Both the position numbers and the translations under genes were made by a program. 64,000 nt of DNA, from the NCBI GenBank assembly GCA_046349215.1, contig JAXMCV010000002.1:1054001-1118000 (forward strand). Direction: 5' to 3'. This document shows, in pieces, positions 1 through 11,500 of this stretch. Each line of letters opens with the position of its first letter. Within the stretch, counting starts at the first letter, position 1. This stretch comes from JAJXWB01 sp046349215 (lineage in GTDB: Bacteria > Pseudomonadota > Alphaproteobacteria > Rhizobiales > Beijerinckiaceae). The notes under the pieces are model-generated. The model saw nothing but the letters and a program-made list of their open reading frames with translations, did not search any database and was not told the DNA's origin.

Positions 1-40
1 CTGGCGCCAGCCGGCGAAATTGGACGATCCGCTGAATCAC
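1..40 (-). CDS. trbC: Start of TrbC, conjugal transfer pilin (partial)
   Basis: A GTG codon at 38-40 overlaps the trbB stop codon in the GTGA arrangement usual for coupled genes. It opens a frame reading MIQRIVQFRRLAP to the window edge. In P-type trb operons trbC, encoding the prepilin, directly follows trbB, so position and coupling suggest trbC. Only about 13 codons are visible, too few for a sequence match, so the name rests on context. Confidence 0.5.
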   Translation of the reverse strand, partial: MIQRIVQFRRLAP

Positions 41-1005
41 TTCTGGTCTCCAATGGAATTGAGGACGTAGTCGCCGTTCGAGCCGAGCCCGCGGACTGCC
101 ACGAGTTCGGCCAGACGCCGCTCGGCGCCGCGTCCAGCGAGCACCGCCACGACTTCGATGGTTTCGGCGATCAGCGCGCGCGGCACCGTGACCACGGCTT
201 CCTGGATGAGTTGTTCGAGCCGACGCAGCGCGCCCAATCCGGAACCGGCATGAATGGTGCCGATCCCTCCGGGATGGCCGGTGCCCCAGGCCTTGAGGAG
301 ATCGAGCGCCTCCGACCCGCGGACCTCCCCGATCGGAATGCGGTCCGGCCGCAGACGCAGCGACGAACGCACCAGTTCCGACAGCGAGACGATCCCGTCC
401 TTGGTGCGGAGCGCCACCAGATTCGGCGCCTTGCATTGCAGTTCGCGCGTATCCTCGATCAGAACGACGCGATCCTCGGTCTTGGCGACCTCCGCGAGAA
501 GAGCGTTCGTCAGCGTCGTCTTGCCCGTCGATGTGCCGCCGGCGACGAGAATGTTCTTTCGCGACTCGACGGCGTCACGAAGAGCAGCCGCCTGGTCCGC
601 GCGCATGATCCCGGCTTCGACGTAGTCGTCGAGCGTGAAGACCGCGACCGCAGGCTTGCGAATGGCGAAGGTCGGCGCGGAGACCACGGGCGGCAGCAGG
701 CCCTCGAACCGCTCACCCGTTTCCGGCAGCTCCGCGGAGACGCGGGGCGAGCCGTGATGCACTTCTGCGCCGACATGATGGGCGACGAGGCGGATGATCC
801 GTTCGCCGTCGGCGTGTGACAGTCTCGAGCCCGTATCTTCGAGGCCGCCCGACAGGCGATCGACCCAGAGCTTGCCGTCGGGATTGAGCATCACCTCGAC
901 GATCGAGGGATCCTCGAGATAGCCGGCGATGGAGGGTCCGAGCGCCGTGCGCAGCATACGCGCGCCGCGCGAGATCGCTTCGAGCTTGAGGGAATGCGCG
1001 TTCAA
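37..1005 (-). CDS. trbB: P-type conjugative transfer ATPase TrbB (VirB11 family)
   Basis: Hexameric cytoplasmic traffic ATPase that powers assembly and substrate transfer of the type IV secretion (mating) apparatus. The 322-aa length is normal for TrbB. The N-terminal domain (about 1-140) is followed by the RecA-like domain with Walker A GGTSTGKTT at 156-164, an acidic Walker B-like segment VVLIEDTREL, and the family motif with GHPGGIGTIHAG near 245. The start ATG at 1005 gives a normal TrbB N-terminus. The gene lies downstream of traG and the RHH gene, and its stop overlaps the next frame (trbC). Expected partners are TraG, TrbE and the TrbC pilin. No damage is seen. Confidence 0.95.
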   Translation of the reverse strand: MNAHSLKLEAISRGARMLRTALGPSIAGYLEDPSIVEVMLNPDGKLWVDRLSGGLEDTGSRLSHADGERIIRLVAHHVGAEVHHGSPRVSAELPETGERFEGLLPPVVSAPTFAIRKPAVAVFTLDDYVEAGIMRADQAAALRDAVESRKNILVAGGTSTGKTTLTNALLAEVAKTEDRVVLIEDTRELQCKAPNLVALRTKDGIVSLSELVRSSLRLRPDRIPIGEVRGSEALDLLKAWGTGHPGGIGTIHAGSGLGALRRLEQLIQEAVVTVPRALIAETIEVVAVLAGRGAERRLAELVAVRGLGSNGDYVLNSIGDQK

Positions 1006-1158
1006 GAGAGCCCCTGGTGAATTTGGATCGCGTTGCGCGTCCGCCGATGGGGCTCACTAAAACAGCGAGAATCCTGAGCTACGCAACAAGCGTCGCGGCG
1101 TCGTAGGGGTCTGGCGTGCGATGACAGGGGAACGGCGGAGCGGCGAAGGCGAGCTGCG

Positions 1159-1599
1159 CTATCGCTGATCGATTTTCGGTTCCGGATCGGACTGGCCCGA
1201 AATGTCTTCCGGAATTTCTTGCCGGAGCTTTGGTCCGCGCACGAGGCGACGTCCGAGCGCCGCGACGAATGAATCGTAGCGTTCGGCGCCTTTCGCGCGG
1301 GCTGCAGCTTGCGCCGGCTCGGGCAGCGCGGGCGTCGTATTCAGCCAGAAGCGAATGAACAGGGCGAGCGTCTCGACGGAAATCCCCGTATCCCGCTCCA
1401 CGCGCGCCATGCGCCTGTCGATCTGGTCGAGGCGTTTGACCACGGCCGCCTCTTGTCGTTCGGCCGCGTCCGGGGACAGGAACGATGCGATGGCCGCCTC
1501 GGCGATGAGCGACAGGGATTGCTCACGTCGCGCCGCATAGTCCGACAACGCCCGCATCGTCGCAGGGTCGAGATAGACGGACAGGCGTTCCTTTTTCAT
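1159..1599 (-). CDS. CopG/ribbon-helix-helix family protein
   Basis: A 146-aa protein whose first 45 residues have the ribbon-helix-helix pattern: the beta strand KKERLSVYLDPATMRAL, then two helices with RREQSLSLIAEAAIASFL. The rest is helical and rich in Arg and Gln. It sits 4 bp from the end of traG and upstream of trbB, the usual place for a CopG-like gene in alphaproteobacterial tra/trb clusters. A role as DNA-binding regulator of the trb operon or relaxosome accessory factor is inferred from fold and place, not demonstrated. A 153-bp space without a gene separates it from trbB. Confidence 0.8.
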   Translation of the reverse strand: MKKERLSVYLDPATMRALSDYAARREQSLSLIAEAAIASFLSPDAAERQEAAVVKRLDQIDRRMARVERDTGISVETLALFIRFWLNTTPALPEPAQAAARAKGAERYDSFVAALGRRLVRGPKLRQEIPEDISGQSDPEPKIDQR

Positions 1600-1603
1600 C
1601 TGA

Positions 1604-3595
1604 TCACATCATGCCATCGCCCGGATCGAGCGCCGCCTGCCGCGCCACACGGCGCATCGAGCGGTCGACAGTCCGTTGTCGCGCGACATCGTCGTCTGAC
1701 TCGTCGGGAAGGTCGGGATCGAATTCATTGAGTTCGGGCGACATGAGCTGAGCATGGCGTTCGTGTAGGCTCGGCTCGCGATGGAGGCTCTCGCCACTCG
1801 GATCGTCGATCGCTTCGAATGAATGAGCGCCCTCGTTTGTGATCGGAACGCCGGGGGGCGCAGGCAGCTGGAGCGAACTCCAATCGTCCGACCTCGCCGT
1901 GACTTCGCGCGCGGTCGCCGCGGGCGGAGGCAAAATGCGCTCCCGAAACCGCTCGTCTTCGTAATATCGCGCCTTCTTCGCCCTTATCGGCGGCGCGCCG
2001 GCGACCATGACGATTTCGTCGGTCGGCGGCAGCTGCATGACTTCGCCCGGAGTCAGCAACGGCCGCGCCGTCTCCTGCCGCGACACCATGAGATGTCCGA
2101 GCCAGGGCGAGAGCCTGTGACCGGCATAGTTCTTCATCGCCCGCATTTCTGTGGCGGTACCGAGCGCGTCAGAAATACGCTTCGCCGTTCGCTCGTCGTT
2201 GGTCGCAAAACTCACCCTGACGTGGCAATTGTCGAGGATCGAATTGTTCGGGCCATAGGCCTTTTCGATCTGGTTGAGCGATTGAGCGATCAGGAAGGCT
2301 TTGAGCCCGTATCCCGCCATGAAGGCTAGCGCCGACTCGAAGAAATCCAGTCGGCCGAGCGCCGGGAATTCGTCGAGCATCAGGAGCACGCGATGGCGGC
2401 GGGTCTTTGCCTGCAAGTCTTCGGTCAAGCGTCGCCCAATCTGGTTGAGGATCAGACGGATCAGCGGCTTTGTCCGTGAAATGTCTGAGGGCGGCACGAC
2501 CAAGTAGAGCGTTGCGGGCCGTGGGTCGTCCACCAAGTCGGCAATTCGCCAGTCGCAGCGGCGCGTGACTGCAGCGACCACCGGATCGCGATAGAGTCCG
2601 AGAAACGACATGGCAGTCGACAGAACACCGGATCGTTCGTTCTCGGACTTGTTCAAGAGTTCCCGCGCGGCGCTTGCGACGACGGGGTGCGGGCCTGCCT
2701 CGCCGAGATGCGCCGTGCGCATCATTACCGCAAGCGTCGTCTCTATCGGGCGTTTCGGATCGGACAGAAAGGCCGCAACGCCAGCGAGGGTCTTGTCGGG
2801 CTCTGCGTGGAGTACATGCAGGATCGCGCCGACCAGTAGCGAGTGGCTTGTCTTCTCCCAATGGTTCCGCCGTTCGAGCGAACCCTCTGGATCTACGAGT
2901 ACGTCAGCGACATTCTGGACGTCGCGCACTTCCCATTCGCCACGCCGAACTTCCAGAAGCGGATTGTAGGCGGCCGACGCTACATTGGTCGGGTCGAACA
3001 GGAGGACGCGGCCGTGCCGTACGCGGAAGCCTGCTGTGAGTGACCAGTTCTCTCCCTTGATGTCGTGGACAACAGCCGAACCGGGCCATGTCAGCAGCGA
3101 CGGCACGACCAGGCCGACGCCCTTGCCGGACCGCGTCGGCGCGAAACACAGGACGTGTTCTGGCCCATCGTGCCGGATGTATTCTTGGTCCAAACGACCG
3201 AGCACAACGCCTTCCCCGCCAAGAAGCCCAGCGGCGCGCACTTCCTTCGGCGTAGCCCAGCGTGCCGATCCATATGTCACGATGTCCCGCGCTTCCCGGG
3301 CGCGCCAGACGGACATCGCGATGGCGACCGCGATCGATGCGAACCCGCCTGAAGCTGCGATTGCCGCGCCTTCCAGGAAGATCGAAGGAGCGTAGGCGTC
3401 ATAGGCGTACCACCACCAAAAGAATGCTGGCGGCAAATACATCGGCGCGCCCTGTGAAATCTCGAACCAGGGTCGACCAAGCTCCGGCTGAAAGCCGAGC
3501 CGCCACGCCGTCCACTGCGTTGCTCCCCACACTGTCGTGAGCACGATCAGCGATACGATGAGAACCTGGGCCCAGAGAATTTTGGTCGCCGACAT
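1604..3595 (-). CDS. traG: Type IV secretion coupling protein TraG (VirD4 family)
   Basis: Inner-membrane coupling ATPase that brings the relaxosome to the mating pore. The start at ATG 3595 (MSATKILWAQ) is preferred over a GTG seven codons upstream. It gives 663 aa, normal for TraG. Two hydrophobic segments lie at about 5-25 and 75-97. Walker A is at 153-160 (PTRSGKGV) and Walker B is near 400 (VLLMLDEFPALG). The conserved motif around AGYGLKAFLIAQSLNQIEKAYG follows. The C-terminus is acidic and variable. The gene heads the traG-RHH-trbB-trbC unit. The 245 bp upstream, to 3841, hold no gene I can support and are probably its promoter region next to the cargo junction. Confidence 0.95.
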   Translation of the reverse strand: MSATKILWAQVLIVSLIVLTTVWGATQWTAWRLGFQPELGRPWFEISQGAPMYLPPAFFWWWYAYDAYAPSIFLEGAAIAASGGFASIAVAIAMSVWRAREARDIVTYGSARWATPKEVRAAGLLGGEGVVLGRLDQEYIRHDGPEHVLCFAPTRSGKGVGLVVPSLLTWPGSAVVHDIKGENWSLTAGFRVRHGRVLLFDPTNVASAAYNPLLEVRRGEWEVRDVQNVADVLVDPEGSLERRNHWEKTSHSLLVGAILHVLHAEPDKTLAGVAAFLSDPKRPIETTLAVMMRTAHLGEAGPHPVVASAARELLNKSENERSGVLSTAMSFLGLYRDPVVAAVTRRCDWRIADLVDDPRPATLYLVVPPSDISRTKPLIRLILNQIGRRLTEDLQAKTRRHRVLLMLDEFPALGRLDFFESALAFMAGYGLKAFLIAQSLNQIEKAYGPNNSILDNCHVRVSFATNDERTAKRISDALGTATEMRAMKNYAGHRLSPWLGHLMVSRQETARPLLTPGEVMQLPPTDEIVMVAGAPPIRAKKARYYEDERFRERILPPPAATAREVTARSDDWSSLQLPAPPGVPITNEGAHSFEAIDDPSGESLHREPSLHERHAQLMSPELNEFDPDLPDESDDDVARQRTVDRSMRRVARQAALDPGDGMM

Positions 3596-3840
3596 GTTCC
3601 GAATTCTGCGCTGCACCGACCGTGAAGTCGGAAGCCGTCAGTCAAGAATGCAAGTGGTTTAAGGGACGGATCGCGCAGACGCGCGCGCCTTCGCGCAAAA
3701 AGAAAGTTCGTAGTGACAGTTCCTGCCGAAAAATTGCATAGCGGACCTTCCGGAGCACCATCGTAAGCGGAAGGGATGCGCCAGAAGCCGACCGAGACGT
3801 GCGCGCCGAAACCAGACACTCGACCGCGTTTAGTACTAAC

Positions 3841-4407
3841 TCACGTCCTGACGAAGTAGCGGGAGTGCACCCGCTCCCCGCGCAGGAATGTCAGCACGTT
3901 GCGGACGGTCATCAAGGAGACCTCCCGGCGCGCCTCCTCGGTCACGCCGCCGACGTGCGGCGTCACGAGCACGTTGGGCAGGCTCCAGAGCGGATTGTCG
4001 GCGGTCGGCGGCTCGGGCGAGAAGCTGTCGAGACCGGCGCCGGCGATCCGGCCTTCCTTCAGCGCTGCGACCAACGCCGGTTCGTCCACGACCTCGCCGC
4101 GCGCCGTGTTGACTAGCAGCGCGCCGGACTTCATCAGACCGAACTCGCGCGCGCCGATCAGTTTGTTCGTCTGCGGCGTCAGGGGGCAGTGCAAGCTCAC
4201 GACATCGGCTGCCGCCAGCAACGCCTCCAGCGTTTCGACCCGATTCGCGTGCGGACCGAAGGCATCCTCCGGCGCGAACGGATCGTAGGCGATGGTCGCG
4301 AGCCCGATCGGCTGGGCCATCGCGGCGCGCGCACGACCGATCTGGCCGATGCCGACGAGACCGAGCGTGCGGCCGCGCAATATCGGCAATCTCCCATAGC
4401 GTAGCAC
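3841..4407 (-). pseudogene. D-2-hydroxyacid dehydrogenase remnant (N-terminus lost)
   Basis: The 188 codons read as the NAD-binding half of a D-isomer-specific 2-hydroxyacid dehydrogenase (phosphoglycerate dehydrogenase-like). The Rossmann motif GLVGIGQIGR is at about residues 15-24, then come VSLHCPLTPQT, the NTARGEVVDEPAL segment with the catalytic Arg, AGAGLDSFSPEP, and the TPHVGG segment with the active-site His. The family is about 310-330 aa long, so roughly the first 120 residues, which carry most of the substrate domain, are missing. Nothing upstream in other frames restores them. The gene is probably a non-functional leftover at the traG/cargo boundary. Confidence 0.8.
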
Positions 4408-4511
4408 GTGGCTTAGCCGTCATGCGCAGCGAACCAATCAGGGCGGACCTCGTAGTGCTGCACAAGACCGGCGACTGTCGCCTGCTCGCGTCGCCTAAAT
4501 GCAGCAATATT

Positions 4512-5402
4512 TCAAAACCGTGACAAGATGTCGGCGGCTAACCTGCGCCGGTCTTGGTAAGGTAGGCACTGAATTATTGCCCATTCGAGAACTTCACTTC
4601 CCATGCTCACCTGTGTCAGGAGAGCCCTGTGACGAGCGAGATCCTCTAATACCTCTGGATTCCGCATGACGCCCGCTGCAAAAAAGAGGGGAATGACGCT
4701 GCTCCCTTCGGCGCGAGCCAGGGCAGTACGGAGCGCGCGAACAGCGTCATTCCCAGCCAGCTGCAACTCTGTGAAAACTGGTATCGCTCGAAGTGACGCT
4801 ATTAACGCTTCGGGCGTACTGGCGAGCCTTACCAAAGTCATCACTTCCCTTGACGTGACCTGGAACACGAGATCATCGATCCGCTCTGCGCGCCGCCTGT
4901 CGCTTTGCTCGGTTTCTGTCACAGATAATCTACCTCTCGGCCGCAAGTAGTATGTGATCGCACCGTAGCTGCTAGGCACATCGGTGGCGGAATGAAGCAC
5001 TTCGGACATCATGCCCCACTTGGAGCGAATCTGCTGTGCTGTTGAGCCGACTGTTTGGGTAATGATTCCGCTGTGCTGGACAACGCCTCCATTCGTATAG
5101 ACGACGCGATCGTCTACTTGCAAAGTGGCTGGCGTGTATTGTTCGTAGTCGTCTGCGAGAAACTGGTCCACGCTATTGAACCAGGCGTGTCGAGCCGCGT
5201 GAGCATACCCGTGGCAATTGTAGGTACAGGTAGCATCTCTCACAACCGATGCCGCTGGGAACTGTGCGTTGATCCATGAGGCGGCGTCGTCGATTTGCGC
5301 AGGGGTTAGTTCGCCGCTCACCAAGTGCAAGTCTGGCGCTACATTGCCCTTTGAGGTCCTAAAGTCAGTGTTGGCTGAATATTGTGGGTTTGGATCGGGC
5401 AC
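4512..5402 (-). CDS. Papain-like fold protein with NCHGYA motif, unknown role
   Basis: A 296-aa protein. The first half holds CTYNCHGYAHAARHAWF near residues 59-75, and VVYTNGGVVQHSGIIT near 100-115. This Cys...His spacing resembles papain-like/NlpC-P60 amidohydrolase cores, with the second Cys (NCHG) as likely nucleophile and the His of QHSGII as base. The second half (about 165-296) is helical without a known domain. No signal peptide is seen. Base composition is lower in GC than the ICE backbone. It is transcribed away from the giant gene at 5599 with 196 bp between them. Activity (amidase, peptidase, toxin or immunity) cannot be decided from sequence alone. Confidence 0.65.
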   Translation of the reverse strand: MPDPNPQYSANTDFRTSKGNVAPDLHLVSGELTPAQIDDAASWINAQFPAASVVRDATCTYNCHGYAHAARHAWFNSVDQFLADDYEQYTPATLQVDDRVVYTNGGVVQHSGIITQTVGSTAQQIRSKWGMMSEVLHSATDVPSSYGAITYYLRPRGRLSVTETEQSDRRRAERIDDLVFQVTSREVMTLVRLASTPEALIASLRAIPVFTELQLAGNDAVRALRTALARAEGSSVIPLFFAAGVMRNPEVLEDLARHRALLTQVSMGSEVLEWAIIQCLPYQDRRRLAADILSRF

Positions 5403-5598
5403 GCCAGTCCTCCTTAATTCTCAATGGTAACAGCAACTTAGTGGTGTTTTCGGAAACGGAGCGTACGGCTGTCCGCCAGGGTCGACACTCACCATAATAG
5501 TACCCTTTCGATCGTGAGCAATCGCAAGTTTACACATTCATTTTGCACGCATAACATGGCTCGTTTTTTACTCCATACTGTCGTTGCGAGATCGCGCG

Positions 5599-8500
5599 AT
5601 GGACAATGATAATGTTGCTCCGAAAGGTGGTTTGACACACGAGACTGTCGCTTCGCCTGCACTTGGGTCATCACCTTCGTGCGGTAGTCGACATCCACCC
5701 TTTTTGCCTACGCGCCGCCACGTCTTGGCGGGCGGCGTCAGCTCGATTTTCGCCGAGTCAGCACTGGCCACAGGTGGCAGCCCATTCTTGGACGTTAGGT
5801 ACGAGGACCGCACGCGGCGCGGTCTTATTGTAACGTGGATCGATCCGGCCCTTTCTAAATCGCCACCGCCGTGGACTCTGAGGTCGTCGACTTTCACGGA
5901 CCCGGACTTACCCAATGGCCGAGGCCGTTTCGTGCTGCGCCGTACGGAAGACGGCTGGCGTGCCGAGATTGCTCAGTGCGCGCTGCCTGGAGGCTACGAA
6001 TACGCGCTACGCTTTGACTTCATATGGAACCCGGCTCGTGATCCTAGCACGGATCAACCCTCGATTCAGATAACGTTGCGCCGCAACGTGGATGTTCGAT
6101 TGAAGCACGATCGTCTGATCGATTTCCTCAACGCTGACGACAATAACCCGGACGAAATTGTTGGCATCCTTAGCAAGTCGCAGGTCGCCGCACTGACACA
6201 GACGCTCTTCGGTAACTCCTTCGACATCACTAAAGCTAGTAGTGTCATGCTGGCATTTCGCCGCGAGTCCTACTGGGTTCTGCGAGCTGGAAACAAGCTG
6301 GCACACGGCCAAACGGAATCGCTTACCGCAAAGCAGAACCGCTTCCGTGCTCTCTCAGACGAAGGAATTTCGCTGCAGTTCAGAGAGGTATTTTTCACGA
6401 CCTTCACGGGTACTGCTGGCAGCGACCTGTCGCATATTTTTACCCTCAATCCTAAAGCCAAGCGTCAAGACTGGCAGGACGTACGCGCCTTATTTGCAGG
6501 GGACGGCGCACCACCCGCTCCGGACGACACGCTTTCCGCTCCCCGATCTGGACGGGCCGATGCGGCCATCGCCAAGTCGGAGGCAATGGATGAGCGCGCG
6601 ACGGCGATAAGCGCCGAGGAGAAACGTCGGCTAGCACCGCGCGTGCTTTACGCACTCGTCAGGCACGACGCGATCCAAGCAAAGGCCAATCCTCCAGACG
6701 CATGGAATGGGACGCTCACACTTGGTCGCCATGCGGGGGGAGAGCGAGCGAGTCTGACAATTCATGACGTCACACCGCGTGACGGCGCGTCGGATGATAA
6801 AACGGCTTCGTTCTTGGGTTGGAGGAATCAGGGCGATGGCAATCCGATCTTTGCCCTGCGGGCGCCATGGATGGTGCTCAGCGTTAAACGCGAAGCAACC
6901 GCATCCCCAACTGAGTTCCCGGACCTCTCCGGCTCGCTGTGGTGCGGCCGAGGCGAAGATAACGCGCTCCGCATCATCGCTTCGCTGACTCCCACCCGGC
7001 GCAGGATGTTTGTCGAAACGCGGTTTGGCCGCTTCACTGTCGCGCCGTTGCCGCCAATCGCACCACGGTCCGGGGTATCGGCACGCGTGCCGCCGATTCT
7101 TGTCGGCGGGACCGGTGCGCGCAATGCGCGGACCTTGAACCATCTCGCTGCGCCGGTCGCGTTGGAGCAGGCTGCGATTCCGCTGGTCAGCGAGCGTCTC
7201 GCCGAACGACAACGGCGGCGTGCCGACACCGGTGAAGACACTGCCGGCTCGGCAGCCGAGCGGGCAGGACAGTTGTTCAGCCAACTGACTTTCCACGAAG
7301 CAGAGTGCCTATTCCACATCGAGAAACTGCCGAGACGACACGTGTGGACGGGAACGTCAAGCCCTTCGACCGATCCGCCGCAAGGAGAGGCGCTCGTGCA
7401 CATCGGCGCAACCAAGGAGCCGGCAGAGTTGTCGCTGCCCGCCCGCCTGTCACTTAATGCGGCGTCCCTGCTGGTACGACGGCCCGCGGATCTGCTGGCG
7501 CTGAATTTTCGCTTCCAGGATCTTGTGCTTGAATATGGCGAAGCAGGATGGTGGGTGGTTCCCGACCGGCGGCTCGCGGCCTCTTTGTTGCGCGCCGAGC
7601 CGAAACCCGACCCGACTGTCCCGCTGATATGCAACGACAAGGCTCCGCTTGCAAACGATCCTACTCGCTACGACCCTCGTCAAGACCCGCGCCCGCTTTT
7701 GGTGGTGGAATTCCCACCGCAGCACATTGCAGAGCGTGCGTACTTTCGTCAGCTGCAAGCCGATCCCGCTTTGCCTGTGCCGCCTAAAGGCACGGAAGTA
7801 ACTGAAGCACAGGCAGAAAGCCTGCGCACTGGTGATGAAGAGACTCGTAGGAAAAGACGCGAGGACATTTCCAAAAATCAGACGGCCGGCTTGCCCGACG
7901 GCAACGAAGAACATGACGCATTTATCAGATTTTATAGCAGGTTCGGTTCGGCGATTGACGACGCCAACACTTTCAAGAACGGCACGAAAGCCCACATTCC
8001 GAAAGATCAACGCATCTATGTTGGGCCGGCCTATCTCGACCTCGAGGCAGCCCGTGTCGCGCGAAAACTCGCACGCGACCTAGCGGCAGAACAAATAGCG
8101 CAAGACACCAATTTGGATTCAGCCGACAAGCGCGCGCGTATGCTCAGCGCTCTGCCCGAGGTGCAGCTTTTGCCGCTTGTCATCGAAGACTTGCGCAAGG
8201 CGGTAGATCCCGGCACCCTCAGTGAAGGCTATCCCGAACCCATCGATTCGTATCCGAGCGAAACAGGCAAGGTCGAGAAGTATCTCAAGAACCGCGAAGC
8301 GCTGAGAGAAGCCCGCGATCCGGATTACAAGCGATTCCGTGAATTTTATGGTAGTTCCGCAAGTGACAGGAAAAACTCTCCCGGCCTGACCGACAAGCAA
8401 AAAAGCGCGATCGATAACTATCCGACCCTGCCCGGCCCGTTCTATGGTCGACGCAGCACGATCGCGCGCGTCGAAGTCATTGCAAAGAGTAGCCCAGCGA

Positions 8501-11500
8501 ATGCTATCAAAGCCGCACGGGCGATCATCGCGACGATTGCCGCCTACGACCTCCAGGCCGCGGTTGACGAACCTTTCGAAATCCCGACAGAGGCGCGGGT
8601 ATCCGGACCATCGCGCCTCGTGTTCCGCATTCCTGCTGATGATTTCGAAGGCGGACGTCCAGACGCTCGCGATCGAGCATCGGCAGGTGCCTTTCCGTTC
8701 ACGATCGAGGCGTTGACGAACTGGGGTGCACTCGACCTTGCCGTTGTGCGGCGCGCCGAAAAGGTATTCGAGCCACTCGCCGGCGTGAAGAATCTGTCGA
8801 CGCGGAGCGGCGGCAAGCGCAGCAATATCAAACTATCGGCCTCAGACGACGATCAGGAGATCGCCAATGGACGATTGCCTCCGCGCTGGGCGCGTCAGGA
8901 GACGCGTGACGAGGCCGCGAAGTTGCTGCACCAAGGGCTCACGCGCGGCGATGCGTGGGCGGTGCGCCATGATGAGCAACGTGCACTCGAAAGCGTGGTG
9001 AATTGCCCGACGCCCCTCGCGCGTCTCGGTTCGGTGACCGGTGCGCAACGAATGGCGGAAATCGCCGCGAGCGTCCGTCCGCCGAGCCTTTTTGAAACGT
9101 CCATCGAGCTGCCGTTCCGTTTGATGCTTTCTCCAGCGCAGGACGCGGCGTGGCGAACACCGCTCGGCTTGCCGGCTGCCGCCAAGCTGATCTCGGGGAA
9201 GGATGGAACGTACGCGCAAGCTGCGCCGGTGCCGCTGTGGTTTGCGCAACTCGAGGAAGCGCCTGGCTCCTCAAGCGTGCGGGCGATCTGGTCGCCCGAC
9301 TTTCGTCCTGAGGCGCTGCTCGATCCCGCGATTGGCGCACCGCCACACGGCCCGTGGGCACCGTGGGCAATGGCACGGGAAGTCACGTCGCGAAATCCCT
9401 ATAATTCGAACGAAGCATTGTTCGCCCCGCCGGGACAAACACCCGGACCGCCAAAGCCGCCCGAGCGCTTCCGTACCGGTCTTGATGTCGGTGACCGTCA
9501 CGAGCTGGTCGGGCTGAGCTCGCTGCACGGCCTGCCGGTGCGCGGCCGCCGGAGGAAGGATGGCACGCTTGCTGACGGTAGCCAGATCAGCCCCCCGCCC
9601 GGTTTTAAGTTGCGTTATGCGCAGACCGAGTCTCTCGACACCGGACAACCACTGGATGACTACTCGGCCATCTACCGGCCCCGGACGCTGGGGGTGGACG
9701 AGCTCACTTTGACGGCGCTCGGCGGCAGCTTCGATGCGGATACGAACTTCGTCCCGCCTGCTTCCGCAAATGTGGTCCCGACCGGCAATTGGCTTCCAGA
9801 TAAACCGGGCAATCCGCTATTCGATGCGTTTTCGATTGAACGCTGGCAGCAGAACACCCGACTTGGCCGCGATATCCGGGTCGAAGTCGCCTACAAGGGA
9901 TTCCTGTTCCCGCTCGGGCACCGCGCCTCGCTTGTCAAGCTGACGGAGCGGCACTTCATGCAAGGGCCGGGCGGTCTTGAGGCCGGCCCGGTCGCCTTCC
10001 AGATTCAGAGATTGTTCCTGCGTATCGGTGCGCCGATCAAAAAATATCCTGCACTCTCGCAGCCGAACGGTGGGCGGCGCTGGCCCGTCGAGCAGCTGGA
10101 AATCCTGACCCGAGTTACACCAGACATCCTCGATCCGATGGCGGCGTCGCCCTCGGATGACAAGCCTCTTTACGATGAAAGGCCAAACGGTCGCATTTTC
10201 TTGCGCGAGCACGGTGGTGACCAACAAGTCCTGCCCGGCTTGGCCTTCTGGCCGAGGGTGCGGGCACGCAACGGCGGCGAGGTCAATTTCGAGCTGCAGA
10301 TCGACTCGCGCGGCGCGCGCACGCGTCTCCCGCTGATTTTCGTAGACAACACAGCGGCAAACGACGTACGCGCGATGAAGGCGCTGAAAGACTATTATAA
10401 TGCGCTGCAGGATAAGACTCAGGCTGATCCTCGCCGCGTCCTGCAGCTCGGCGGCAACAAATATCGCTATGCCCCCGAGAAGGAGCCCGACGGCACGAGC
10501 TTCGAAACAGAAAAATGGGTGCTCGAAGCGGAGGGGCAGGAGCAGAAGCCACCCGAGATCGGTCAATTACGGCGTATCAAATTCGACAACACCAAGTTCG
10601 ATTTTGGCCCGCTACTGCAAGGCGTCGATCAGCCGCCGTTCTATCCGGTGAAGAACGAAGCATTCGTTCGCATCGCGCAGGTAGACCGGCTCGTCGGGCG
10701 TCCAACCGACACGATCCGGGTCTTCTTCGACGCCGAATATCAAGCTTTTGGCTTTCCGCAAGACACAGTGCTCGATCATCCAACGGGCGGTGCATTGGAC
10801 CCGGTCGCAAAGACCGATGTCTACCTCGATTTTCGCACCCCGGTCGAGCTCGACCCCCGCACTTCCGGAGACCGGACCGGCGGTGCCGTACGGCCGAATA
10901 CGACACTCGTCGCGATGTCGCGTAGCCGAGGGCCCGTCGGAAATAGCGCGTATCATAATGCGCTCAAAGCCCTCGCGCCAGTTGATTTCCCGGCCTCGAC
11001 GGGGCTCGACAATCCGAAACCGGAGACGTTCTTCGGCGACGCAACAATTCTCGGCATCCTTGATTTGAAGGCGGCCATCAAATTCCTCGGCGGCGGCCTG
11101 TCGAGCGCGCCTCAATTCAACGAGGTGGCGCAATATACCTCTGCAATGCTCACCGACCTGTCAGACGAGGCGGCGAGCGATGCGGGAGCGGCAGTCGCGA
11201 AAGTGCGTGATCGGCTGCTAATCCCGATGCGGGAAGCGCTGCTGACGCTTGCAAGACAATTTTTCGAAGCCGTCAAGCAAAATGCCGCAGCGGAGTTCGA
11301 CGAAGACGAAGCTTTGCTGCGTATCGAGCGCCTCTACCCGGATGTTGGCAAGTCCTATCGCGAGCTCCGGGGCGCACTGGAACAAGCGATCTCTTCCAGC
11401 GAGTCGACGCGTAGCGTCGAGGCGCTGCTTGGCGCTTTTGCAACGATCTACGGAGCGGGTCGGCGGTTTCTTGCTGCGATCGAACGGGTTGCCAACGATC

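Noticed and set aside
10577..11133. Long antisense frames within the giant gene
   Set aside because: GC-rich coding DNA produces many long open antisense frames. Those seen have Arg-rich, low-complexity translations and no start signals.
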